From NCBI RefSeq assembly GCF_000235625.1, contig NZ_AGTR01000084.1:62001-126000 (forward strand): a stretch of 64,000 nucleotides of DNA. Reading direction: 5' to 3'. This DNA is from Marinobacter manganoxydans MnI7-9. Its GTDB lineage: Bacteria; Pseudomonadota; Gammaproteobacteria; Pseudomonadales; Oleiphilaceae. The position numbers and the translations under genes are program-made. The stretch's first letter is position 1. Each line of letters opens with the position of its first letter. The notes beneath the pieces are model-generated. The model saw only the letters and a list, made by a program, of their open reading frames with translations. It did not search any database and was not told where the DNA came from. Of the stretch, positions 26,649 through 36,279 are shown in pieces.

Positions 26649-29600
26649 ATGACCCGGCTCAACGCAAAACACTCCAGACTCAGCAAGGATGCGGTTGTCG
26701 TCGCGCCCGGCCTCATTCCCTGTGGCTGTGTCATTGACAGCGTGTCTCTGGGTAAAGAAGGGCTGCGCCTCACCCTGAAGCACTTTTCGTCGCCCGCGGT
26801 ACTCGACCAACTGTCATCGTCTGCCGCTGCACAGACCGATCTTCATGTTTTCCTCGATAATGACCGTGAAAAACAGCATATCCATTACCGAGGCACGGTT
26901 CAGGTTGGCCGCAGTAGCGGCATTTCGCTGGACATAGCGGGGAACACTGAGGAACTCAGCAACGACATTGAGTGTTTGTTACAGCACACTGGAACGAATC
27001 GGCTCGAAGCCGCGACTCCGGATCCTTCACTGAAACAGCTCTACCACCAGCATTGCCGTCGGCTTCTGGAACAGTTGCTTCCGGAATTTATGGAAGGCAC
27101 CTTCGAGGGCATTGAAGCCGACCTGGAAGAAGCTGCAGAGCTGCGTGAAATTACCCGGCTCAAGGACATGCGCTTCATTTTCCAGAGTCGCCAGCAACGA
27201 ATGCTCCAGGATTTCCAGGCCCAGTTCCAGGCCAATCAGGCAACCCTTGAGCCCGCCGCCGAGTCCCGGGCCGGCAACAAGGAGTTGCACCTGCTGCAAC
27301 AGCACGAGTTCGAGGACTGGCTGGACCTGCAGGCCATCGCCACCCGCGTAAACAAAGCAAATACCGGGGCCAACTTCCTGCTCAACCAGTTTCTCAACCA
27401 GATTTTCCGACAGGACGTCAACGATGACAACAATCCTCTGACGCCCCGGGCCCTGTGCGTCTGCCTGCAGTATATGGTCGATCATCTGGGCATTGCGCGG
27501 GAGCACCGCCTGACCATCTACCGCGCCTGGGAAAATGCTCTGGTCCGGGTCTGGCCCGCGGCCATCCGGTCCCTGATCAATGACTGCCGACGAGCTGGCC
27601 TTGAGGCCATAGATATCACCGAGCTACCCGCAAACTGGTCACTCCGCGACCGGGAGCACGCAACGGACGACTCGGGTTCAGCAACGACAGCCACAGAAGA
27701 CTCATCCGAAGAAACTCCGGAAACCAATCACGCCAGGCACGAGGCGTCCGGGTCGCCTTCGGTCGGTCGTTCCCTTTTTCAATTGATGGCACTGGAGTCA
27801 AACCCCTCGTCTGAAGTTTCAGACTGGGAGGAGCCCAATCCAAGGCTTTCGGAAAACCTCCGCTCCCGGCGCCGGGAACTGCTGGACCGGTTGCACGGCG
27901 ACGAGCCCGATATGGCGGGACTGCTTCGGGAACTGGCCAACTCGGACTCCGACCTGGCCAGCTCACTGGATCACACGGCCGTTGAGAAGGCCAATCTGGT
28001 GGACCGACTGTTCGAGCCTCTGAAAACCCACGATGAACTCTCGGGCTCGCTTCGCCACCAACTGCAAAAGCTTCGACTACCCGTATTCGAAACGCTGGTT
28101 GAAACACCGGATTTTCTGAATGCCGGCGACCACCCGGCCCGGGATATCATCAATAACCTGATGCACATCTGTCTTGCCGAGAGAGCCTCAAGCAAGAAGC
28201 TGGAAGCAACGGTTGCCGATATCGTCGAGGAGCTGACAGAGATCGAGGTATCGGATCCGGACCTGATGGGAAGCCTGGGTGAACGCCTGAAACAGCTTGT
28301 CGAGCGTCAGGACCAATCGTTTCTCCGCAACTCGGAACGGCTGGCAAAAACCCTGGAGGGCAAGGAGCGCCTGCGCCTTACCCGCAAGGAGGCAAGGCAG
28401 AGGCTGAACTCGCTCTTGAGCAACAGACAGGTTCCGAAGATTCTGATCCGCATTCTTCAGGCGGGCTGGGAGCAGTTGATCGTCCTGACCATGCTGAGAG
28501 AAGGTCCGGAAAGCCGGCATTGTGAGGAACTGCTTGATGTGGTTGCACAGCTCCAGGCCTGGCTTTCGCCTGCCGACACCTCCGAAGAGCTGGCATTTGA
28601 ACGGGAGCTGGAGAGCAGCGTCATGCTGCAGTTCATCGAGCGAGAGCTGAAAACCGCCGGGGAAGTCTCACGCGTAAGGCCGGTTATTGACGAGTTATCC
28701 GGAATTCTCGAGGGCAACGGGGAAGCAGAAACCACATGGGTTGATGAGTACGGTGACGCCGATGAAGCGCCGGTCCCGCTGCCACCGGAGCTTGAAGACA
28801 GTCGTTGGGCCTCAAGGGCAAAGGAGATTTCCGTAGGCGACTGGGTTGAGGTTCGTCTGGATACCGGCGAGACCCGCCGGTTGCGGCTGGTGTGGGGCAG
28901 CGAGGATTCACTCAGGTTTGTTTTTCTTTCGCCCAAAGGCATGAGCGAAGTCAGTTACGGGTTTCCCGAGTTTGTGCAGAAACTCGCTGAAGGCGAAGCC
29001 TGGCTGGTTGAGAGCGGAGACATCCCATTCCTCGACCAAAGCCTGTTCAGCATCGTTGAAGATGTTTACCGGAAGCTCAATTTTCAGGCAACCCACGATG
29101 CCCTGACGGGGTGTATGCACCGCCATGACTTCGAGAAACAGGTTTCTCAGCTGATCAGCATCCTGCCGTCATCTGCTGAAGACCATGCCGCCGCCCTGAT
29201 GGTTCTGGATATAGACGAGTTCAGTGTCATCAACGCCTCCTATGGCGCGGAAGCCGGCGACGCCCTGTTGAGGCATGTCGCCGACACACTCCGTAAGCAG
29301 AGCGAATCCCGATTCGCGGAGTCCCACGTTGGCCGGATCAGCGGCAATGAGTTTGCGGTGCTCATCAATAACATCAGTACAGAAGACTGCCTGGATTTTG
29401 CAGAGTCCCTGCGGCGCAACTTCGAGCAACATGTGTTCCGGCACGGGCAGGCGGAATATCGGGCAACCGTCAGCATCAGTATCCGGCCGGTAACCGGGGC
29501 GGGACAGTCACCTGGCGACCTTCTCAATCTTGCGAGCCTCTCGCTTAAAGCAGCCAAGAAGCTGGGCGGGAACCGGATTGAACTGGCCAGGGAGAACCGG

Positions 29601-30410
29601 GACCAGTCCCGGCTCGGCACCCCCCAATGGGTCACCGAAATAGACCGGACCATCCGTGATGGCAGCCTCTACCTTCGGGCCCAGCCAATCGTTGCCCTTG
29701 AACCGGAAGACGGCGAAGGCACGATGTATGAACTCTTGCTCGGCCTGAAAGACAGTTCTGGCAAGGAGATCTCGCCCCAGGGCTATATCGAGGCAGCCGA
29801 ACAGTTCAAACGCAGCACACGGGTTGATTTGTGGGTCATTTCCGAGGTGCTGGCGTGGATGCGCGATAATCCCTCGGCGCTCGCCAGGATTGCCACTCTG
29901 AACGTTAACCTGTCAGGCTCTTCGTTGAGCGATGACAGCTTCATGCTCGGCCTGGAATCCAATCTCAGGGCGAATCCGGAGCTGGCCCACAAGCTCTGCT
30001 TTGAAGTAACCGAGACCTCTGCCGTCGCAAACCTCCATTTTGCCTCGGATTTCATGCGCGAGATGAAGCGGCTGAACTGCCGGTTCGCACTGGATGATTT
30101 CGGCACCGGCCTGTCTTCCTATGCGTACCTCCAGAAACTGCCAGTGGACTTCGTGAAAATTGACGGCATATTTGTAAAGGACATGGCGACCAACCTCACG
30201 AACTACGCCATGGTGAGGTCGATCAACGAGCTCTGTCATTTTCTGGATCTTCAGACCATCGCCGAATACGTGGAAGACATGGAAATCATGGACACCCTGA
30301 AAGAGATCCAGGTGGACTACGCCCAGGGCTTCGCCATTGCCAGGCCGCGCAGGCTGGACAGCCTTGGAACCGCGAATTCCACTCCCCCGGTTTATGCCTA
30401 CAAGAAATAG
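26649..30410 (+). CDS. DUF1631 protein with degenerate GGDEF and intact-looking EAL domains
   Basis: 1253 aa. The N-terminal ~110 residues are PilZ-like in pattern, followed by a long charged helical DUF1631 region (about 130-790). The GGDEF site reads SGNEF (898-902), so diguanylate cyclase activity is unlikely. The EAL domain keeps most catalytic positions: Glu1028 in YELLLGL, Asn in NVNLSG, Glu in CFEVTET, DDFG with Asp1149/Asp1150, VKIDG, and AEYVED/YAQGFAIARP, so cyclic-di-GMP hydrolysis remains plausible. Likely a cytoplasmic c-di-GMP effector or phosphodiesterase linked to surface behaviour. AGGAAGG ribosome site seven bases upstream. It stands alone, with cspA-type gene following. Confidence 0.85.
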   Translation: MTRLNAKHSRLSKDAVVVAPGLIPCGCVIDSVSLGKEGLRLTLKHFSSPAVLDQLSSSAAAQTDLHVFLDNDREKQHIHYRGTVQVGRSSGISLDIAGNTEELSNDIECLLQHTGTNRLEAATPDPSLKQLYHQHCRRLLEQLLPEFMEGTFEGIEADLEEAAELREITRLKDMRFIFQSRQQRMLQDFQAQFQANQATLEPAAESRAGNKELHLLQQHEFEDWLDLQAIATRVNKANTGANFLLNQFLNQIFRQDVNDDNNPLTPRALCVCLQYMVDHLGIAREHRLTIYRAWENALVRVWPAAIRSLINDCRRAGLEAIDITELPANWSLRDREHATDDSGSATTATEDSSEETPETNHARHEASGSPSVGRSLFQLMALESNPSSEVSDWEEPNPRLSENLRSRRRELLDRLHGDEPDMAGLLRELANSDSDLASSLDHTAVEKANLVDRLFEPLKTHDELSGSLRHQLQKLRLPVFETLVETPDFLNAGDHPARDIINNLMHICLAERASSKKLEATVADIVEELTEIEVSDPDLMGSLGERLKQLVERQDQSFLRNSERLAKTLEGKERLRLTRKEARQRLNSLLSNRQVPKILIRILQAGWEQLIVLTMLREGPESRHCEELLDVVAQLQAWLSPADTSEELAFERELESSVMLQFIERELKTAGEVSRVRPVIDELSGILEGNGEAETTWVDEYGDADEAPVPLPPELEDSRWASRAKEISVGDWVEVRLDTGETRRLRLVWGSEDSLRFVFLSPKGMSEVSYGFPEFVQKLAEGEAWLVESGDIPFLDQSLFSIVEDVYRKLNFQATHDALTGCMHRHDFEKQVSQLISILPSSAEDHAAALMVLDIDEFSVINASYGAEAGDALLRHVADTLRKQSESRFAESHVGRISGNEFAVLINNISTEDCLDFAESLRRNFEQHVFRHGQAEYRATVSISIRPVTGAGQSPGDLLNLASLSLKAAKKLGGNRIELARENRDQSRLGTPQWVTEIDRTIRDGSLYLRAQPIVALEPEDGEGTMYELLLGLKDSSGKEISPQGYIEAAEQFKRSTRVDLWVISEVLAWMRDNPSALARIATLNVNLSGSSLSDDSFMLGLESNLRANPELAHKLCFEVTETSAVANLHFASDFMREMKRLNCRFALDDFGTGLSSYAYLQKLPVDFVKIDGIFVKDMATNLTNYAMVRSINELCHFLDLQTIAEYVEDMEIMDTLKEIQVDYAQGFAIARPRRLDSLGTANSTPPVYAYKK

Positions 30411-30612
30411 CTTTGCTTTTCCCCGTGGCAGGAGTACAGTGGGCCTCGTTGGAAAGATTTAGCAAAGCATTTCATCAATAAGACCGCTCAGCTGTAATAA
30501 GTAGCACGTCCTGTTTTTGATCACGCCAGTTTTTTGTTTCCGCATACCGCCGATCAGCCATCAATAAGATGACGTGACGGCACATTAAATGATTGAAATC
30601 AGGAAGAATACT

Positions 30613-30819
30613 ATGTCTACAGTTACCGGCAACGTTAAGTTTTTCAACGAAGCAAAAGGTTTTGGCTTTATCACTCGCGAAAGCGGCCCGGACGTTTTTG
30701 TTCACTATAGCGCTATTCAGGGCGGCGGTTTCAAGACTCTGGCTGAAGGCCAGCAGGTCGAGTTCACCGTTACCCAGGGCCAGAAAGGTCCTCAGGCGGA
30801 AAACGTTGTCGCTCTGTAA
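30613..30819 (+). CDS. cold-shock domain protein, CspA family
   Basis: 68 aa from ATG at 30613. Cold-shock domain with RNP1 KGFGFIT (15-21) and RNP2 VFVHY (28-32) and the usual aromatic nucleic-acid face. Binds single-stranded RNA/DNA as an RNA chaperone. The ~200-bp leader before it may hold a long 5' UTR, as in other csp genes, but no cold box was identified. A strong terminator follows. Confidence 0.94.
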   Translation: MSTVTGNVKFFNEAKGFGFITRESGPDVFVHYSAIQGGGFKTLAEGQQVEFTVTQGQKGPQAENVVAL

Positions 30820-30839
30820 ATAACAGACGACACGTTCAG

Positions 30840-30866
30840 AAAAAGGCAGCTTCGGCTGCCTTTTTT
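30840..30866 (+). terminator. intrinsic terminator after the cold-shock gene
   Basis: GGCAGC (30845-30850), TTCG tetraloop, GCTGCC (30855-30860), then six T residues, with an A-run on the 5' side that pairs with the T-run. This is a textbook intrinsic terminator, 25 bp after the stop. Confidence 0.93.
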
Positions 30867-30887
30867 CGTTGTTGCTCCTTGCCGAAA

Positions 30888-31367
30888 CTACAGAATACCT
30901 TCCACCGGGATCGTCTCGGTATTTTTTATCTCCCGCAACGCAAAGTTCGAATTCACCTGGGCAATGCCCTGCAGGGTAAAGATTTTTTCATTCAGGAACC
31001 TGTCGTAGCTGGCCATATCCGGCACGATTACCCTGAGCACGAAATCGGCATTACCGGTCACCGCAAAGCACTGAAGCACCTCCGGATAACTGCTCACCTG
31101 CTGCTCAATCTCCGCCGTGCTGTCGACGTTGTGCCGCTGCAGTGACAGATTGACGAGCACGCACAGCCCCTGACCAATGCGTTCCGGATCCACTCTTGCG
31201 CTGTATCCCTGAATCACACCGCTTTCCTCAAGTGTGCGCACCCGGCGCCAGCAAGCAGCCGGTGACAAACCCACCTGTTCGGCCAGTAACTGGTTACTGA
31301 TGCGCCCATCCTGCTGCAGCACCGATAGGATTTTCCGATCCAGCTTGTCCAGCTCCACCTGTTTCAT
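30888..31367 (-). CDS. Lrp/AsnC-family regulator, probable controller of the aromatic-catabolism operon
   Basis: 159 aa from ATG at 31367 (MKQVELDKLDRKIL); longer in-frame starts run into the promoter repeats. HTH at about 20-40 (LLAEQVGLSPAACWRRVRTLEESGVI), then the RAM effector domain (VTGNADFVLRVIVPDMASYDRF). Lrp/AsnC proteins bind amino acids and act as local regulators. Divergent from the oxidoreductase-aminotransferase-symporter operon, with a pair of 19-bp direct repeats in the shared gap. Confidence 0.9.
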   Translation of the reverse strand: MKQVELDKLDRKILSVLQQDGRISNQLLAEQVGLSPAACWRRVRTLEESGVIQGYSARVDPERIGQGLCVLVNLSLQRHNVDSTAEIEQQVSSYPEVLQCFAVTGNADFVLRVIVPDMASYDRFLNEKIFTLQGIAQVNSNFALREIKNTETIPVEGIL

Positions 31368-31382
31368 TTGGTAACACCTGAT

Positions 31383-31431
31383 TTTTATCAAAGGTTCTTT
31401 CTCTTTATTGTCTTTTATCAAACATTCTTTC
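31383..31431. promoter_or_regulatory. tandem 19-bp direct repeat, likely Lrp-type operator
   Basis: TTTTATCAAAGGTTCTTTC (31383-31401) and TTTTATCAAACATTCTTTC (31413-31431) match at 17 of 19 bases and start exactly 30 bp apart, close to three helical turns. They sit between the divergent Lrp-type gene and the oxidoreductase gene, the classical place for an autoregulatory Lrp/AsnC site. Confidence 0.68.
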
Positions 31432-31524
31432 GCAAATCCTGAAAACCTCCTTCCAATAAGCAAGCACCTTTTGAGGACTTCCCTCTAGAATTTTGGTCAT
31501 AAAATCGACAAAAAGGAGGGCGCC

Positions 31525-34500
31525 ATGTCCGCCGATACCCCACAACTCGACGATTACAAACTCGAAGACCGCTACCTGCGGGAATCCGGTCGGGTGTTCC
31601 TGACCGGCACACAGGCCCTGGTCCGAATTCCGTTGATGCAGGCTGCCCTGGATCGCAAGCAAGGCCTGAATACCGCCGGCCTGGTCAGTGGCTACCGTGG
31701 TTCCCCCCTAGGTGCGGTCGACCAGGCACTCTGGCAGGCGAAAGACCTGCTGGACGAGAACCGGATCGATTTTGTTCCCGCCATCAACGAGGATCTTGCC
31801 GCGACGATCATGCTGGGTACCCAGCAAGTAGAAACCGATGAAGACTGTCAGGTAGAGGGCGTATTCGGCCTCTGGTATGGCAAGGGCCCGGGCGTGGACC
31901 GAGCCGGCGACGCCCTGAAACATGGCACCACTTACGGATCCTCCCCCCATGGCGGTGTGCTGGTGGTAGCGGGCGACGACCATGGCTGCGTGTCATCGTC
32001 CATGCCCCACCAGTCCGATGTGGCATTCATGAGCTTCTTCATGCCCACCATCAACCCGGCCAACATCGCGGAATACCTGGAATTCGGTCTCTGGGGTTAT
32101 GCCCTTTCCCGCTACAGTGGCTGCTGGGTCGGCTTCAAGGCCATATCGGAAACCGTGGAAAGCGCGGCTTCTGTGGAAATTCCGCCAACACCGGATTTTG
32201 TCACTCCGGACGATTTCACCGCGCCGGAAAGCGGCCTGCATTACCGCTGGCCGGACCTGCCGGGGCCGCAACTGGAAACCCGTATCGAGCACAAGCTCGC
32301 GGCTGTTCAGGCCTTTGCCCGGGCTAACCGCATTGACCGGTGCCTGTTCGAAAACAAGGAAGCCCGCTTTGGTATTGTCACCACCGGCAAGGGTCACCTG
32401 GATCTGCTTGAAGCCCTGGACCTGTTGGGCATCGATGAAGACCAGGCCCGGGACATGGGGCTGGATATCTACAAGGTGGGCATGGTCTGGCCCCTGGAGC
32501 GTCGCGGCATCCTGGACTTCGTTCACGGCAAGGAAGAAGTGCTGGTGATCGAGGAAAAGCGCGGCATTATCGAGAGCCAGATCAAGGAGTATATGTCCGA
32601 GCCGGACCGTCCTGGCGAGGTTCTGATTACCGGCAAACAGGATGAGCTGGGCCGACCGCTCATCCCCTATGTCGGCGAGTTGAGCCCGAAACTGGTTGCC
32701 GGCTTCCTGGCGGCCCGTCTTGGTCGCTTCTTCGAGGTGGACTTCAGTGAGCGTATGGCTGAAATCAGTGCCATGACCACGGCTCAGGATCCGGGTGGCG
32801 TCAAGCGTATGCCCTATTTCTGCTCTGGCTGCCCCCACAACACCTCCACCAAGGTCCCTGAGGGCAGCAAGGCCCTGGCCGGCATTGGCTGCCACTTCAT
32901 GGCGTCCTGGATGGGCCGGAACACGGAATCCCTCATCCAGATGGGTGGCGAAGGGGTCAACTGGATTGGCAAGAGCCGCTATACCGGCAACCCACACGTG
33001 TTCCAGAACCTGGGTGAAGGCACCTATTTCCACTCCGGTTCCATGGCTATCCGTCAGGCGGTGGCTGCCGGCATCAACATTACCTACAAGATCCTGTTCA
33101 ACGACGCCGTGGCCATGACCGGCGGTCAGCCGGTGGACGGCCAGATCACCGTCGACAGGATTGCCCAGCAAATGGCCGCAGAAGGGGTGAATCGGGTTGT
33201 TGTGCTCAGTGATGAGCCCGAGAAATACGATGGCCATCATGACCTGTTCCCCAAGGATGTCACCTTCCACGATCGGTCCGAGCTCGACCAGGTGCAGCGC
33301 GAATTGCGTGACATCCCTGGTTGTACCGTGCTGATCTACGACCAGACCTGTGCCGCCGAGAAGCGCCGCCGGCGCAAGCGCAAGCAGTTCCCGGATCCGG
33401 CAAAGCGGGCCTTTATCAACCACCATGTCTGCGAAGGCTGTGGCGACTGCTCGGTGCAGTCCAACTGTCTCTCGGTGGTGCCGCGCAAGACCGAACTGGG
33501 CCGCAAGCGCAAGATTGACCAGTCCTCGTGCAACAAGGACTTCTCCTGCGTTAACGGTTTCTGTCCCAGCTTCGTGACCATTGAAGGCGGTCAGTTGCGC
33601 AAATCCCGGGGCGTTGACACCGGCTCCGTACTCACCCGCAAGCTGGCTGACATTCCAGCTCCCAAATTGCCGGAAATGACCGGCTCCTACGATCTGCTCG
33701 TGGGCGGTGTTGGCGGTACGGGCGTGGTAACTGTCGGCCAGCTGATCACCATGGCAGCCCATCTGGAGTCGCGCGGTGCCTCGGTACTGGATTTCATGGG
33801 CTTCGCCCAAAAAGGCGGCACGGTGCTGAGCTACGTTCGTATGGCACCGTCTCCGGACAAGCTCCATCAGGTACGGATCAGCAATGGCCAGGCCGATGCG
33901 GTCATCGCCTGTGATCTGGTGGTGGCGTCTTCCCAGAAGGCCCTGAGCGTTCTCCGGCCCAACCACACCCGGATTGTCGCCAACGAAGCGGAACTGCCTA
34001 CCGCAGATTACGTACTCTACCGCGACGCCGACATGAAGGCCGACAAGCGCCTTGGCCTGCTGAAGAACGCAGTTGGCGAAGATCATTTCGATCAGCTTGA
34101 CGCCAACGGCATCGCCGAGAAACTGATGGGCGACACCGTTTTCTCCAACGTGATGATGCTCGGCTTTGCCTGGCAGAAGGGCCTGCTGCCGCTCTCAGAA
34201 GCGGCACTGATGAAGGCGATTGAGCTCAATGGCGTGGCCATCGACCGGAACAAGGAAGCCTTCGGCTGGGGCCGACTGGCGGCCGTGGAACCCAGCGCAG
34301 TCACGGATCTGCTGGACGACAACAACGCCCAGGTTGTGGAGGTCAAACCCGAGCCAACCCTGGACGAACTGATCAACATTCGCCACAAGCATTTGGTCAA
34401 CTATCAGAACCAGCGTTGGGCTGACCAATACCGTGACACTGTTGCCGGAGTCCGCAAGGCCGAGGAAGCCCTCGGCGAAACCAATCTTCTGCTGACCCGT

Positions 34501-35043
34501 GCAGTGGCACAGCAGCTGTATCGGTTCATGGCCTACAAGGACGAGTACGAAGTGGCCCGGCTGTTTGCTGAAACCGACTTTATGAAAGAGGTTAATGAAA
34601 CCTTCGAGGGAGACTTCAAGGTTCACTTCCACCTGGCCCCACCCCTGCTTAGCGGCGAGACCGATGCTCAGGGTCGCCCGAAAAAGCGTCGGTTTGGCCC
34701 CTGGATGTTCCGGGCCTTCCGACTGCTGGCCAGGCTTCGCGGCCTGCGTGGAACCGCGGTGGACCCATTCAGCTACTCCGCAGACCGCAAGCTGGACCGC
34801 GCCTTGCTGAAGGACTACCAGAACCTGGTTGCGCGAATCGGCCGTGAACTCAACGCCAGCAACTACGAGACCTTCCTGCAGCTTGCCGAGCTGCCCGCTG
34901 ATGTCCGGGGCTACGGCCCGGTCAGGGAACAGGCGGCAGAGAGCATCCGTGAAAAGCAGACACAGTTGACCAAGGCGCTGGACACCGGTCGCCCGACCCT
35001 GATCCGAACCCAACAGGCCGACGAGGAGGCAAACCATGTTTGA
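31525..35043 (+). CDS. fused indolepyruvate ferredoxin oxidoreductase (2-oxoacid:ferredoxin oxidoreductase)
   Basis: 1172 aa, the length of the fused alpha/beta/gamma form. An N-terminal pyruvate-ferredoxin-oxidoreductase-like region (SGYRGSPLGAVD; INEDLAAT) leads to a thiamine-diphosphate-binding part (GIGCHFMASWMGR, LFNDAVAMTGGQ). A [4Fe-4S] ferredoxin-like stretch follows with CEGCGDCSVQSNC from Cys636, then a C-terminal gamma domain (GVGGTGVVTVGQL). It oxidatively decarboxylates aryl pyruvates to arylacetyl-CoA, reducing ferredoxin or a similar carrier. AAGGAGG upstream; its end overlaps the aminotransferase gene by 8 bp. Aryl-pyruvate specificity is inferred from operon context. Confidence 0.9.
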   Translation: MSADTPQLDDYKLEDRYLRESGRVFLTGTQALVRIPLMQAALDRKQGLNTAGLVSGYRGSPLGAVDQALWQAKDLLDENRIDFVPAINEDLAATIMLGTQQVETDEDCQVEGVFGLWYGKGPGVDRAGDALKHGTTYGSSPHGGVLVVAGDDHGCVSSSMPHQSDVAFMSFFMPTINPANIAEYLEFGLWGYALSRYSGCWVGFKAISETVESAASVEIPPTPDFVTPDDFTAPESGLHYRWPDLPGPQLETRIEHKLAAVQAFARANRIDRCLFENKEARFGIVTTGKGHLDLLEALDLLGIDEDQARDMGLDIYKVGMVWPLERRGILDFVHGKEEVLVIEEKRGIIESQIKEYMSEPDRPGEVLITGKQDELGRPLIPYVGELSPKLVAGFLAARLGRFFEVDFSERMAEISAMTTAQDPGGVKRMPYFCSGCPHNTSTKVPEGSKALAGIGCHFMASWMGRNTESLIQMGGEGVNWIGKSRYTGNPHVFQNLGEGTYFHSGSMAIRQAVAAGINITYKILFNDAVAMTGGQPVDGQITVDRIAQQMAAEGVNRVVVLSDEPEKYDGHHDLFPKDVTFHDRSELDQVQRELRDIPGCTVLIYDQTCAAEKRRRRKRKQFPDPAKRAFINHHVCEGCGDCSVQSNCLSVVPRKTELGRKRKIDQSSCNKDFSCVNGFCPSFVTIEGGQLRKSRGVDTGSVLTRKLADIPAPKLPEMTGSYDLLVGGVGGTGVVTVGQLITMAAHLESRGASVLDFMGFAQKGGTVLSYVRMAPSPDKLHQVRISNGQADAVIACDLVVASSQKALSVLRPNHTRIVANEAELPTADYVLYRDADMKADKRLGLLKNAVGEDHFDQLDANGIAEKLMGDTVFSNVMMLGFAWQKGLLPLSEAALMKAIELNGVAIDRNKEAFGWGRLAAVEPSAVTDLLDDNNAQVVEVKPEPTLDELINIRHKHLVNYQNQRWADQYRDTVAGVRKAEEALGETNLLLTRAVAQQLYRFMAYKDEYEVARLFAETDFMKEVNETFEGDFKVHFHLAPPLLSGETDAQGRPKKRRFGPWMFRAFRLLARLRGLRGTAVDPFSYSADRKLDRALLKDYQNLVARIGRELNASNYETFLQLAELPADVRGYGPVREQAAESIREKQTQLTKALDTGRPTLIRTQQADEEANHV

Positions 35044-36223
35044 AACACTCCAGCCCCTGCCTCAGGATCCGATCCTGCAGCTGATGCAGACCTTCCGTGA
35101 GGACAATCGTCCGGACAAGGTGGATCTGGGCATTGGTGTCTACAAGGACGATGCCGGCAATACGCCCATCATGGCCGCCGTGCATGAAGCCGAGCGTCGC
35201 CTTCTTGAGGGCGAAACCACCAAGAGCTACGTGGGCCCTGCCGGTTCCACCGGCTTCAACAGCGCCATGGCGGAGCTGATCCTGGGCAGCAACAGCCCAC
35301 TGGTCCGCGACGGTCGCGTATCGGTCATCCAGACACCGGGCGGCTGCGGCGCCCTGCGTATGGCGGCCGAGTTTCTGCGTCTGTGCAAAGCCGATACAAA
35401 AGTCTGGGTCAGCACGCCCACCTGGGCCAACCACTTGCCGTTGCTCGGTGGCGCCGGCCTGACTATTCGCGAATATCCGTACCTCAATCCAGAGACCCTG
35501 CAGGTAGACTTCGGCGCCATGCTGGAAACCCTGGAACGGGCGGATGCGGGCGACGTGGTGTTGCTGCACGGGTGCTGCCACAACCCCTCGGGCGCGGACC
35601 TGAGCCTGGCCCAGTGGCAGGAAGTGACCAGCCTGATCCAGCGCAAAGGCCTACTGCCCTTCGTGGACATGGCCTATCAGGGCCTTGGCGAAGGCCTGGA
35701 CGCGGATGCAGCTGGTCTGAGGCACCTGGCCAGTGCGGTACCTGAAATGCTGATCGCAGGCTCGTGCTCCAAGAACTTTGGCCTCTACCGGGAGCGCACC
35801 GGCGCCCTCGCCCTGGTTTCGGAAACCGCAACCGTGAATGCCGCCGCCACAAGCCAGCTGCTGAGCGTCATCCGGTCGCATTACTCAATGCCACCGGCCC
35901 ACGGCGCCTCAATAGTGGAGACCATCCTTGGCGATGACGACCTGCGAGCCCAGTGGCAACAGGAGCTAAACGGTATGTGTGAGCGCATCCTGCATCTGCG
36001 CCACGCTTTTGCCGGCGCGCTTTCATCGTTCGGCGACTTCGAATTCATCGCCCGTCAGCGAGGCATGTTCTCGTTCCTCGGAATCAGTCCGGAGCAGGTG
36101 GGCCGGTTACGGAAGGAACACGGCATCTACATGCTGGAAAGCAGCCGCGTAAACGTTGCCGGTTTGAACGACCACGTCTTGCCACAAGTCGCTTCCGCCC
36201 TGCGCGAGGTGCTCGGCAAGTAA
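35036..36223 (+). CDS. aromatic amino acid aminotransferase (class I, TyrB-like)
   Basis: 395 aa. Fold-type I PLP enzyme: SKNFGLYRERTG with Schiff-base Lys246, Asp211 in FVDMAYQGLG, and the early VDLGIGVYKDDAGNTP. Converts Tyr/Phe/Trp plus 2-oxoglutarate to the aryl pyruvate plus glutamate, the substrate for the preceding oxidoreductase. Aspartate aminotransferase is the closest alternative by sequence; operon context favours aromatic use. Overlaps the oxidoreductase by 8 bp (coupled translation). Confidence 0.87.
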   Translation: MFETLQPLPQDPILQLMQTFREDNRPDKVDLGIGVYKDDAGNTPIMAAVHEAERRLLEGETTKSYVGPAGSTGFNSAMAELILGSNSPLVRDGRVSVIQTPGGCGALRMAAEFLRLCKADTKVWVSTPTWANHLPLLGGAGLTIREYPYLNPETLQVDFGAMLETLERADAGDVVLLHGCCHNPSGADLSLAQWQEVTSLIQRKGLLPFVDMAYQGLGEGLDADAAGLRHLASAVPEMLIAGSCSKNFGLYRERTGALALVSETATVNAAATSQLLSVIRSHYSMPPAHGASIVETILGDDDLRAQWQQELNGMCERILHLRHAFAGALSSFGDFEFIARQRGMFSFLGISPEQVGRLRKEHGIYMLESSRVNVAGLNDHVLPQVASALREVLGK

Positions 36224-36279
36224 ATACTTTTTCGACAACAACCAATCAATCCGACAAAAACAATTAGCCGGAGAGAAGA

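Noticed and set aside
31993-34086. A 697-codon minus-strand open frame opposite the oxidoreductase gene
   Set aside because: High-GC antisense shadow: no domain, and the plus-strand gene there has full family motifs.
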